Below are positions 46,326-54,283 of a DNA stretch of 64,000 nt, piece by piece. A program made the translations under genes and the position numbers. The notes beneath the pieces were generated by a model. The model was not told where the DNA came from. It ran no database searches and saw nothing but the letters and a program-made list of their open reading frames with translations. The first letter of the stretch is position 1, and every line of letters starts with the position of its first letter. Source of the stretch: Cupriavidus pauculus (GTDB taxonomy: Bacteria > Pseudomonadota > Gammaproteobacteria > Burkholderiales > Burkholderiaceae); assembly GCF_002858765.1 (NCBI RefSeq), contig NZ_PJRP01000015.1:1-64000 (forward strand), in the 5' to 3' direction.

Positions 46326-47876
46326 ATGTCCAAGGTTTCTTTCCGGCTGATGGCCGGTGCTGCCGCAGTCGGCGCCATGGGTATGCTGGCCGCCGCCCCG
46401 GCCTTTGCCGCCAAGGATGCGGTGATGGCCGTGTATTCGACGTTCACCACGCTCGATCCGTACGACGCCAACGACACGCTGTCGCAGGCCGCCACCAAGT
46501 CGTTCTACCAGGGCCTGTTCGGCTTCGACAAGGACCTGAAGCTGGTCAACGTGCTGGCCGAAAGCTATGACGTGAGCAAGGACGGCCTGGTCTACACGTT
46601 CAAGCTCAAGAAGAACATCAAGTTCCACGACGGCACCACGTTCGACGCCACGGCCGTCAAGGCCAACCTGGACCGCGTGACCGATCCGGCCAACAAGCTC
46701 AAGCGCTACACGCTGTTCAACCGCGTGGCCAAGACCGAGGTGGTCGACCCGTACACCGCCCGCGTGACGCTCAAGGAGCCGTTCTCGCCGTTCATCAACG
46801 TGCTGGCCCACCCGTCGGCTGTGATGATCAGCCCGACCGCGCTGAAGAAGTACGGCAAGGAAATTGCCTTCCACCCGGTGGGCACCGGCCCGTTCGAGTT
46901 CGTGGAATGGAAGCAGACCGACTTCCTGAAGGGCAAGAAGTTTGCCGGCTACTGGAAGACCGGCTACCCGAAGATCGACACGATCACGTGGAAGCCCGTG
47001 GTGGACAACAACACGCGCTCGGCCGTGATGCAGACGGGCGAGGCTGACTTCGCGTTCAGTATTCCGTTCGAGCAGGCTGCGCTGCTGAAGGCCAGCCCGA
47101 AGGTGGACCTGATCGACTCGCCGTCGATCATCCAGCGCTACCTGTCGCTGAACACGACGGTGAAGCCGTTCAACGATCCGAAGGTGCGCCAGGCCATCAA
47201 CTACGCCATCAACAAGGAAGCGCTGGCCAAGGTGGCCTTCGCCGGCCACGCTGTGCCGGCCGATGGCGTGGTGCCGCATGGCGTGGACTACGCCGAGAAG
47301 CTGGGCCCGTGGCCGTACAACCCGGCGAAGGCGCGCGAGCTGCTGAAGGAAGCCGGCTACCCGAACGGCTTCGAGACCACGCTGTGGTCGGCCTATAACC
47401 ACACCACCGCGCAGAAGGTGATCCAGTTCGTGCAGCAGCAGCTGCAGCAGGTGGGCATCAAGGCGCAGGTGTTGGCCCTGGAAGCTGGCCAGCGCGTGGA
47501 GCGCGTGGAATCGGTGCAGAAGCCGGAAGAAGCCGGCGTGCGCATGTACTACGTGGGCTGGTCGTCGTCGACCGGTGAATCGGACTGGGCGCTGCGTCCG
47601 CTGCTGGCATCGGAATCGATGCCGCCGAAGCTGCTGAACACGGCGTACTACAAGAACGACCAGGTGGATGCCGACATCGCCGGCGCGCTGCGTACGACCG
47701 ATCGCGCCGAGAAGGCCAAGCTGTACAAGGATGCCCAGCAACGCATCTGGAACGACGCTCCCTGGGCCTTCCTGGTGACCGAGAAGATCCTGTACGCCCG
47801 TGCCAAGCGCCTGACCGGCGCCTACGTGATGCCCGACGGCTCGTTCAACTTCGACGAAATCGACATCAAGCAGTAA
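46326..47876 (+). CDS. gsiB: Peptide-binding protein GsiB (SBP family 5)
   Basis: Periplasmic binding protein of the Gsi importer, 516 residues. The signal peptide ([21 protein letters not shown] core, cleavage near residue 28 after Ala-Phe-Ala) is followed by the family-5 opening [35 protein letters not shown] and the [14 protein letters not shown] helix. GAGGAGA precedes ATG 46326. It follows gsiA by 65 bases. A 313-base gap separates it from gsiC and contains a dispersed repeat, which may reduce downstream expression, a common way to overproduce the binding protein. Confidence 0.93.
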   Translation: MSKVSFRLMAGAAAVGAMGMLAAAPAFAAKDAVMAVYSTFTTLDPYDANDTLSQAATKSFYQGLFGFDKDLKLVNVLAESYDVSKDGLVYTFKLKKNIKFHDGTTFDATAVKANLDRVTDPANKLKRYTLFNRVAKTEVVDPYTARVTLKEPFSPFINVLAHPSAVMISPTALKKYGKEIAFHPVGTGPFEFVEWKQTDFLKGKKFAGYWKTGYPKIDTITWKPVVDNNTRSAVMQTGEADFAFSIPFEQAALLKASPKVDLIDSPSIIQRYLSLNTTVKPFNDPKVRQAINYAINKEALAKVAFAGHAVPADGVVPHGVDYAEKLGPWPYNPAKARELLKEAGYPNGFETTLWSAYNHTTAQKVIQFVQQQLQQVGIKAQVLALEAGQRVERVESVQKPEEAGVRMYYVGWSSSTGESDWALRPLLASESMPPKLLNTAYYKNDQVDADIAGALRTTDRAEKAKLYKDAQQRIWNDAPWAFLVTEKILYARAKRLTGAYVMPDGSFNFDEIDIKQ

Positions 47877-47903
47877 GCCTGGACGGTCTTCCGCGAGGTT
47901 TTT

Positions 47904-48027
47904 CCCCTTTCTCGCCTGGCGGGAGAGGGGCGGGGAGAGAGGGCAGGCGTCTCAAGATGCGGCAAGTGGCAATTTGAACCGCCATGCCGTCTCCCCCAAC
48001 CCCTCTCCCACACGTGGGAGGGGGGAG
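47904..48027. repeat. Dispersed palindromic repeat, copy A
   Basis: A 124-base element with terminal hairpins built from CCCCTNTC/GAGAGGGG-type arms and long inner inverted arms (GGGGAGAG paired with CTCTCCCC types) around a central block GTCTCAAGATGCG...AATTTGAACC. It is closely similar to copy B at 59987-60107 in the same orientation. It fills most of the gene-free gap 47877-48189 between gsiB and gsiC. It encodes nothing obvious and resembles REP/REPIN-type elements. Confidence 0.8.
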
Positions 48028-48189
48028 CAGTGAAGTAGCAGTAGTAGATATGAAGTGGTAGCAGTCGCGGTAAGCAGTACATAACAAGCTGTTTATAAAT
48101 GCGGTAAGCCGAGAGGCCGCCTGCCCGTGTATGCGGGGTGAAAGGGCGGGCGGCCACCGGTCTCAAATTTCTGGTTTTCTGGTGTCAGG

Positions 48190-49110
48190 ATGCTGAATTA
48201 CTTCCTCAAACGTTTTCTGGGCGTCATACCGACGATGCTGCTCGTGGCAGTGTTGGTATTTCTGTTCGTCCACCTGCTGCCCGGCGATCCGGCGCGGCTG
48301 GCCGCTGGCCCGGAAGCCGATCAGGCCACTGTCGAACTGGTCCGCAAGGACCTGGGGCTCGACAAGCCGATGCACGAGCAGTTCGTGCGCTTCTTTACGA
48401 ATGCCCTGCAGGGAGAGTTCGGTACATCGCTGCGCTCCAAGCGCCCGGTTTCGCAGGAAATCGGCGAGCGCTTCCTGCCAACGCTGTACCTGACCGTCAC
48501 GTCGATGGTCTGGGCGGTGATCTTCGGCATGACCATCGGCATCAGTTCGGCCGTATGGCGCAACAAGTGGCCTGACCGCCTGGGCATGACGCTGGCCGTG
48601 TCGGGCATCTCGTTCCCGGCCTTCGCGCTGGGCATGCTGCTGATGGAGATTTTCTCCGTGCAGCTGGGCTGGCTGCCGTCGATCGGCGCCGACAGCTGGA
48701 AGCACTACATCCTGCCGTCGCTGACGCTGGGCGCCGCCGTGGCCGCCGTGATGGCCCGATTCACGCGCGCATCGTTCATCGAGGTGCTGCAGGAAGATTT
48801 CGTGCGTACCGCCCGCGCCAAGGGCGTGCGCGAGACCGTGGTGGTGATCAAGCACGCGCTGCGCAACGCCATGATTCCGGTGGTGACGATGATGGGCCTG
48901 CAGTTCGGCTTCCTGCTGGGCGGCTCGATCCTGGTGGAGATGGTGTTCAACTGGCCGGGCCTGGGCCGTCTGCTGGTGGATGCCGTGGAAATGCGCGATT
49001 ACCCCGTGATCCAGGCCGAAGTGCTGCTGTTCTCGCTGGAATTCATCCTGATCAATCTGGTGGTGGACCTGCTGTACACCGTGATCAACCCCACCATCCG
49101 TTACAAGTAA
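48190..49110 (+). CDS. gsiC: Peptide ABC importer permease GsiC
   Basis: Inner-membrane permease of 306 residues, DppB/GsiC type. The opening [38 protein letters not shown] and the EAA loop [24 protein letters not shown] are diagnostic. About six hydrophobic segments are present. The ribosome-binding site (CAGG, close to ATG) is weak. It lies 313 bases after gsiB, beyond repeat copy A, and 10 bases before gsiD. Confidence 0.94.
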   Translation: MLNYFLKRFLGVIPTMLLVAVLVFLFVHLLPGDPARLAAGPEADQATVELVRKDLGLDKPMHEQFVRFFTNALQGEFGTSLRSKRPVSQEIGERFLPTLYLTVTSMVWAVIFGMTIGISSAVWRNKWPDRLGMTLAVSGISFPAFALGMLLMEIFSVQLGWLPSIGADSWKHYILPSLTLGAAVAAVMARFTRASFIEVLQEDFVRTARAKGVRETVVVIKHALRNAMIPVVTMMGLQFGFLLGGSILVEMVFNWPGLGRLLVDAVEMRDYPVIQAEVLLFSLEFILINLVVDLLYTVINPTIRYK

Positions 49111-49120
49111 GGAGGCTGAC

Positions 49121-50023
49121 ATGACCGAGCTTTCCACGTCCGCCACCACCGCGCCGGCTTCGGCCCCCGAAGCCGTCCGTACGCCCTGGACCGAGTTCTG
49201 GCGCAAGTTCCGCAAGCAGCATCTGGCGCTGGTTGCCGGCGTCTTCGTGCTGCTGCTGGTGGTGATCGCCATCCTGGCGCCCCACATCGTGCCGTACGAC
49301 CCCGAGAACTACTTCGACTACGACGCGCTGAACGCCGGCCCGTCGGCCGCCCACTGGATGGGGGTCGACTCGCTGGGCCGCGACATCTTCAGCCGCATCC
49401 TGGCCGGCACGCGAATCTCGCTGGCCGCCGGCGTGTTCTCGGTGGTCATCGGCGCCATCATCGGCACGCTGCTGGGTCTGATGGCCGGCTATTACGAAGG
49501 CTGGTGGGACCGCATCGTCACGCGCATCTGCGACGTGCTGTTTGCCTTCCCCGGCATCCTGCTGGCCATCGCCATCGTGGCCATCCTTGGCAACGGCATG
49601 GTCAACGTGATCATGGCCGTGGCCGTGTTCAGCGTGCCGGCGTTTGCCCGCCTGGTGCGCGGCAACACGCTGATGCTCAAGCGCCTGACCTATGTGGAAG
49701 CGGCCCGCAGTATCGGGGCGTCCGACTGGACCATCCTGATGCGCCATATCCTGCCGGGCACCGTGTCGTCGATCGTGGTCTATTTCTCGATGCGGATCGG
49801 TACGTCGATCATCACGGCCGCCGGCCTGTCGTTCATCGGCCTGGGCGCGCAGCCGCCCACGCCCGAGTGGGGCGCGATGCTGAGCCAGGCGCGCGCCGAC
49901 ATGGTGACCGCGCCGCACGTGGCCATCTTCCCGAGCCTGGCGATCTTCCTGACCGTGCTGGCGTTCAACCTGCTTGGCGACGGCCTGCGCGACGCGCTGG
50001 ATCCGAAGATCGATCGTCGCTGA
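49121..50023 (+). CDS. gsiD: Peptide ABC importer permease GsiD
   Basis: Second permease subunit, 300 residues, DppC/GsiD type, with an OppC-like N-terminal segment ([21 protein letters not shown]). It has the [24 protein letters not shown] motif and the EAA loop [29 protein letters not shown] precedes ATG 49121. The next gene begins 5 bases after its stop, so the operon continues into dmpA and dppA. Confidence 0.94.
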   Translation: MTELSTSATTAPASAPEAVRTPWTEFWRKFRKQHLALVAGVFVLLLVVIAILAPHIVPYDPENYFDYDALNAGPSAAHWMGVDSLGRDIFSRILAGTRISLAAGVFSVVIGAIIGTLLGLMAGYYEGWWDRIVTRICDVLFAFPGILLAIAIVAILGNGMVNVIMAVAVFSVPAFARLVRGNTLMLKRLTYVEAARSIGASDWTILMRHILPGTVSSIVVYFSMRIGTSIITAAGLSFIGLGAQPPTPEWGAMLSQARADMVTAPHVAIFPSLAIFLTVLAFNLLGDGLRDALDPKIDRR

Positions 50024-50027
50024 TTCC

Positions 50028-51044
50028 ATGGCCAACGCACCCATCGTCGGCAACCTGCCGGCCGGCCCGCGCAACGCCATTACCGACGTGGCCGGCGTTA
50101 CGGTCGGCCACTGCACGCTGGCCGACGGCGCCTGCCAGACCGGCGCGACCGTCATCCTCCCGCACGCGGGGAATGTCTACACCGACAAGGTGCCCGCCGC
50201 CGCCACCGTCTTCAATGGCTTCGGCAAGAGCATCGGGCTGGTGCAGGTGGATGAACTTGGCGTGCTGGAGGCGCCCATCGCGCTGACCAATACGTTCTCG
50301 GTCGGCGCGCTGGCGCAGGCGCAGATCCGTCACGCGATTGCGTCGAATCCGGAGATCGGCCGCAAGTGGCCCACCGTCAATCCACTGGTGTTCGAGTGCA
50401 ATGACGGCTATCTGAACGACATCCAGGCGATGGCCGTGCAGGGCGAGCACTACGACGCGGCGCTGGCCGCGGCGGGACTGGACGTCGCCCAAGGGGCGAC
50501 GGGTGCTGGACGCGGCATGTCGTCGTTCGGTGCGAAGGGCGGCATCGGCACGGCGTCGCGCATGGCCGGCGGCTATACGGTCGGGGCGCTGGTGCTGTCG
50601 AATTTCGGCACGCCGGAATCGCTGATCCTGGCCGGACGTCCGCTGGGCGCCGCGCTCGACGCCCGGCTCAAGGCGCTGGCCGAACCCGAGAAAGGCTCGA
50701 TCATCATGATCGTGGCCACCGATGCCCCGCTGGACGCACGCCAGTTGCGCCGCCTGTCGATGCGCGCCGGTACGGGGTTGGCGCGTACGGGATCGGTCTA
50801 CGGCCATGGCTCGGGCGACATCGCGCTCGCATTCTCCACGGCCTATACCGTGCCGCATCTGGCTGACGCGCCAATGCCGGCCGTGTCGCTGGTACATGAA
50901 TCGAAACTGGACCCGCTGTTCCGCGCGGCGGCCGATAGCGTCGAGCAGGCCATCGTCCATGCACTCTGGCACGCCGAAACCGTTCAAGGCCGCGACGGCC
51001 ACACCCGCGGCGCGCTGCGTGAGCTGCTGCAAGACCTGCTGTAA
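50028..51044 (+). CDS. dmpA: P1/S58 family aminopeptidase (DmpA-like)
   Basis: Self-processing L-aminopeptidase/D-esterase family enzyme, 338 residues. The autocleavage site Gly223-Ser224 lies in KGSIIMIVATDAPLDARQL, as in DmpA, and leaves Ser224 as the N-terminal nucleophile. The NAITDVAGVTVGHCTL start and RGMSSFGAKGGIGTASR block match the family. Members release N-terminal D- or L- or beta-amino acids from short peptides. It follows gsiD by 4 bases and precedes the D-aminopeptidase gene by 11, so it is part of the peptide operon. ATG 50028 is preferred over an upstream frame inside gsiD. Confidence 0.92.
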   Translation: MANAPIVGNLPAGPRNAITDVAGVTVGHCTLADGACQTGATVILPHAGNVYTDKVPAAATVFNGFGKSIGLVQVDELGVLEAPIALTNTFSVGALAQAQIRHAIASNPEIGRKWPTVNPLVFECNDGYLNDIQAMAVQGEHYDAALAAAGLDVAQGATGAGRGMSSFGAKGGIGTASRMAGGYTVGALVLSNFGTPESLILAGRPLGAALDARLKALAEPEKGSIIMIVATDAPLDARQLRRLSMRAGTGLARTGSVYGHGSGDIALAFSTAYTVPHLADAPMPAVSLVHESKLDPLFRAAADSVEQAIVHALWHAETVQGRDGHTRGALRELLQDLL

Positions 51045-51055
51045 AGCCTGAATCC

Positions 51056-51883
51056 ATGAAGATCCTGATTTCCGCTGATATCGAAGGCGTTGCCGGCGTA
51101 TTCCACGCCGAACAGACACGTGCCGGCAATGGCGAATACGAGCGCGCCCGCGCCTGGATGACTGCCGAAGCCAACGCCGCCGTCCAGGGCGCGTTCGCTG
51201 GCGGCGCCACCGAAGTCCTGGTCAACGATTCGCACGGCGGCTTTCGGAACCTGCTGCCCGACCAGATCGACCCCCGTGCGCAACTTGTACTGGGCAAGCC
51301 CCGCTACCTGAGCATGGTGGCCGGCGTCGAACAGGACTGCGACGGCGTGTTCATGATCGGCTACCACGGCCGCGCCCAGAGCCGCGGCGTGTTGGCCCAC
51401 ACGATCAACAGCGGCGCGTTCGCGCGCGTCTGGTTCAATGGACTGGAGCTGGGCGAAGCGGGCATCTACGCCGCTTTGGCCGGCGAATTCGATGTGCCCG
51501 TGCTGATGGCCAGCGGCGACGACGTCTTCATCGCCGAAACCCAACCGCTGATGCCCTGGGTACGCTACGTACAGACCAAGACCGCCGGCGGGCAGGGCAG
51601 CGGCACGACCCTGTCACCCGCCGCAGCCCGCGAAGCCATCGCCAAGGCCGCCGAGGCCGTCACCCGCCAGGCCATCGCCCACCCCGAAGCCCGCTGCTTC
51701 GAACTGTCCGGCCCGGTCACCTGCCGCCTGCAGACCCAAACCACCGCGCACGCCGACCTGTTCTGCCAATGGCCCACGTTCGAGCGTGTGGACGGCGTGA
51801 CGCTGTCGTTCACGGCACCGACGGTGCAGGCAGCAGTGCGGATGCTGAATTGCTGCTCGGCGATGGCGTTTATGTTGAAGTAG
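51056..51883 (+). CDS. dppA: M55 D-aminopeptidase (DppA-like)
   Basis: Zinc-dependent D-aminopeptidase of 275 residues, similar to Bacillus DppA, which takes D-Ala from D-Ala-D-Ala and related peptides. The metal ligands are all seen: Asp8 and Glu10 in SADIEGVAG, His60 in VNDSHGG, His104 in GYHGRAQ and Glu134 in LGEAG; the catalytic His115 lies in AHTINSG. It is the last gene of the operon. Together with iaaA and dmpA it gives three peptidases for unusual (isoaspartyl, D-residue) peptide bonds beside one importer. Confidence 0.94.
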   Translation: MKILISADIEGVAGVFHAEQTRAGNGEYERARAWMTAEANAAVQGAFAGGATEVLVNDSHGGFRNLLPDQIDPRAQLVLGKPRYLSMVAGVEQDCDGVFMIGYHGRAQSRGVLAHTINSGAFARVWFNGLELGEAGIYAALAGEFDVPVLMASGDDVFIAETQPLMPWVRYVQTKTAGGQGSGTTLSPAAAREAIAKAAEAVTRQAIAHPEARCFELSGPVTCRLQTQTTAHADLFCQWPTFERVDGVTLSFTAPTVQAAVRMLNCCSAMAFMLK

Positions 51884-51939
51884 GGAGGTAATGAGGAAAG
51901 TGGGACAATGGCAGCCGATTTCCCCACCTGCACTGCCTC

Positions 51940-52686
51940 ATGACCCCAACCCTGCCCGGGAGCTGGATTCCCGTTCGCAAGGATTTTGTCGATCCGTCCG
52001 CCACCCGTTGCCACGCGCGTAGCGCCCTGGGTGGCCGGCACCATGGCTTTCCGGAGGGCCATGGCTGGATCCTGCGTGGTCCCGATGGCCATGAATACCC
52101 GTTTGGCCTGGAATGCGCGCGCGCCGCGCTGGCGGTGCCCGGCATGCTCGATCAGGTGCCCGACTACACCGAGCGCGATGCCGTCAAGCGCGTGGATGCG
52201 GCGTTTGCCGACGTGCCGCGCCGCAAGCCCACGGCGGCCGAACTGGAACTGCAGCGTCGCAACTTCGCCACGCGATATGTGGTGCTACGCATGGAAAAGG
52301 TGGCCGGCGTGCCGCGCGTGCAGCCTACCGTCCGATTTCCCGCGCTGGAAGACCTGTACCAGCAGATCGTTGCCGGGCGGCCGCTGTCGCATGCCCAGGT
52401 GCAGCGCGTGCTGGCGATCGAGCGTAGCGCCGCAACGCCGCCAAAGCTCAAGGCGCTGAACCTGCTGGATGTCTACACCGCCCACACCAAGCTGGAATGG
52501 CTGACCGCCAGTGCCAATCGCCAGGATCGCATACGTTTTCTGCGTAGCCTGCATGACTGGCTGGCCAGACATCTGGTGCTGTCCGCCGCGCAGATCGAGG
52601 CGGCCGGCATCGTCATGCATCCGCACGCGTTCCGCTCGGCGTGGCCGAAGGAAGGCGAACCCGGCGGCCCGGGCGAACTGTTCTGA
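51940..52686 (+). CDS. Hypothetical protein, family not recognised
   Basis: A 248-residue soluble protein that I cannot place. No signal peptide or membrane segment is seen. The N-terminal third is rich in His, Cys and Gly (RCHARSALGGRHHGFPEGHG; GHEYPFGLECARAAL), which might bind metal. The centre is helical and charged (DAVKRVDAAFADVPRRKPTA; ELQRRNFATRYVVLRMEK). The C-terminal half looks like a helical bundle (LHDWLARHLVLSAAQIEAAG). No ribosome-binding site is close to ATG 51940. Codon use resembles its neighbours. Its stop lies inside the first unit of a degenerate tandem repeat. Confidence 0.65.
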   Translation: MTPTLPGSWIPVRKDFVDPSATRCHARSALGGRHHGFPEGHGWILRGPDGHEYPFGLECARAALAVPGMLDQVPDYTERDAVKRVDAAFADVPRRKPTAAELELQRRNFATRYVVLRMEKVAGVPRVQPTVRFPALEDLYQQIVAGRPLSHAQVQRVLAIERSAATPPKLKALNLLDVYTAHTKLEWLTASANRQDRIRFLRSLHDWLARHLVLSAAQIEAAGIVMHPHAFRSAWPKEGEPGGPGELF

Positions 52687-52784
52687 GGCCATTCTGAGGC
52701 CGATCTGAGCCTCGTTCCGGGGCTGGACCGAGCCTCGTCCTGAGCCCGGGTCTGAGCCCCGTTCTGAGCCTCATTCTGGCTCCG
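52681..52784. repeat. Degenerate 11-13 bp tandem repeat
   Basis: About nine imperfect units of the form TTCTGAGCCTCA run from the end of the previous gene into the gap. Examples are TTCTGAGGCCA, TCTGAGCCTCG, TCTGAGCCCCG, TTCTGAGCCTCA. Unit length varies from 10 to 13 bases. The first TGA is the stop of the upstream gene. Confidence 0.7.
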
Positions 52785-52862
52785 CCCGCAGGACGCTGGT
52801 ATCAGACGGCCGATTGGCGTTACATTGGGCGTACCTTCACCCGGCCCAGGCCATCTGCCCCC

Positions 52863-53963
52863 ATGCCTGCCACCCCGATGTCGCCCGTCGCGCGCCATTT
52901 TGCGCGCAGCTACGCCGAAGCCCGCCAGAAGTTTCTTGATGCCGCCCACGGTAGTGGCGCCACGCTGACCGAATTCCCCCATCCAACCCAAATCGGCCGT
53001 GACGGCGAGACACTGGCCATGGATGTCGCATGGCTCGGGGCATCCGATGCCACGCACGTGCTGATGGTGACGTCTGGCACGCATGGCGCCGAGGGCTTCT
53101 GCGGATCTGGGGCCCAGGTGGCCATGCTGCGGGATACCGGGCTGCACGCCGATTGCCGCCAGGCTGGCTGGGCGTTGATGCTGGTGCACGCGGTGAATCC
53201 CTACGGGTTCTCGCACCTGCGCCGCGTCAACGAGGACAACGTCGACCTGAATCGCAATTTCATGGATTTCGACCGGCCGCTGCCGCTGAATCCGGCCTAT
53301 GCCGAAGTGGCGCCGCTGCTGCTGCCGGCGCAATGGCCGCCGTCCTGCGACGAGCACACGGCGTTGATGAAGACCGTTGCCCAGAAGGGGATGGCCTGGT
53401 ACCAGACGGCGGTCAGCGCAGGCCAGTACCAGGACGCCGCCGGCATGTTCTTTGGTGGTCAGAAGTCCACGTGGAGTAACTACACGTTGCGGCGCGTCCT
53501 GGCCCGGTTTGGGGCGGGCCGCACGGTGCTGCGCTGGATCGATGTGCACACCGGCCTGGGGCCGTGGGGCTATGGCGAACCGATCTACATGGGGCCCGAC
53601 GCGGCGGAACCCCTGGCCAGGACGCGCGCAATCTGGGGCCGAAGCGTCACATCGATCTACGACGGGTCGTCGACCTCGGCCAACCTGACGGGCCTGGCCT
53701 GGCAGGCGGTGCCCCAGACCCTGCCTTCGATCAATTACGCCGGCATCGCGCTCGAATTTGGCACGCTGCCACTGGCCGAAGTGCTGGACGCGTTGCGCGG
53801 CGATCACTGGCTGCACGTGCATCCGGAAGCCGACGAAAACCAGCGCGCCCTCATCAAGCAAACGGTATGGAACGCGTTCTATGGCGATACCGACGACTGG
53901 CGCGAGGGCGTGGTTGCCCAGGTGACCGATGCTGTGCGCAAGGCCCTGGCCACTGCCGTGTAG
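52863..53963 (+). CDS. DUF2817 (M14-like) peptidase family protein
   Basis: A 366-residue protein of the DUF2817 family, related to M14 zinc carboxypeptidases. The metal site H-x2-E is GTHGAEGFCGSGAQ, the substrate-binding N-R pair is in NVDLNRNFMDFD, the third metal His is in WIDVHTGLGPWG, and the catalytic Glu is in IALEFGTLPL. No signal peptide is visible, so it is probably cytoplasmic. Substrate unknown; it may continue the peptide-degrading theme of the upstream operon but is separated from it by one unknown gene and a repeat. Confidence 0.82.
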   Translation: MPATPMSPVARHFARSYAEARQKFLDAAHGSGATLTEFPHPTQIGRDGETLAMDVAWLGASDATHVLMVTSGTHGAEGFCGSGAQVAMLRDTGLHADCRQAGWALMLVHAVNPYGFSHLRRVNEDNVDLNRNFMDFDRPLPLNPAYAEVAPLLLPAQWPPSCDEHTALMKTVAQKGMAWYQTAVSAGQYQDAAGMFFGGQKSTWSNYTLRRVLARFGAGRTVLRWIDVHTGLGPWGYGEPIYMGPDAAEPLARTRAIWGRSVTSIYDGSSTSANLTGLAWQAVPQTLPSINYAGIALEFGTLPLAEVLDALRGDHWLHVHPEADENQRALIKQTVWNAFYGDTDDWREGVVAQVTDAVRKALATAV

Positions 53964-54283
53964 CTCCGGCCTGTAGCCGTCGCATCTTTCACCCACCTTT
54001 CAGCGCCCATTCGCTGGCGCTGATACCCACTATTGCCGTTACCCTGTTGAAGCCACCGCCGCTGTCGCCTGACAATCGCACGCGGTGCGCGCTGTCGTTC
54101 CACGGTTGTCACGTGGTGGCGGTCGCGCGCCCAGACAGTACAGCAAAAACAAAAGGCATCGTTGCCCAGCCCCACATCCTCATCCGCCCCCGGCCGCAGC
54201 GGGCGGGCAGTTTCCGTGTGGTCCACGCCGTGGTCCGGCCAGACTGGCCGGCTGGCAGCGTTCGTCCGTCCTGAGAAATTCCC
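53964..54283 (+). other. Gene-free region before the molybdenum hydroxylase operon
   Basis: A 320-base gap. A stem CAGCGCC (54001-54007) with GGCGCTG (54016-54022) lies 37 bases after the upstream stop and might end that transcript, although no T-run follows. The rest presumably contains the operon promoter; no clear boxes or gene were seen. Confidence 0.45.
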
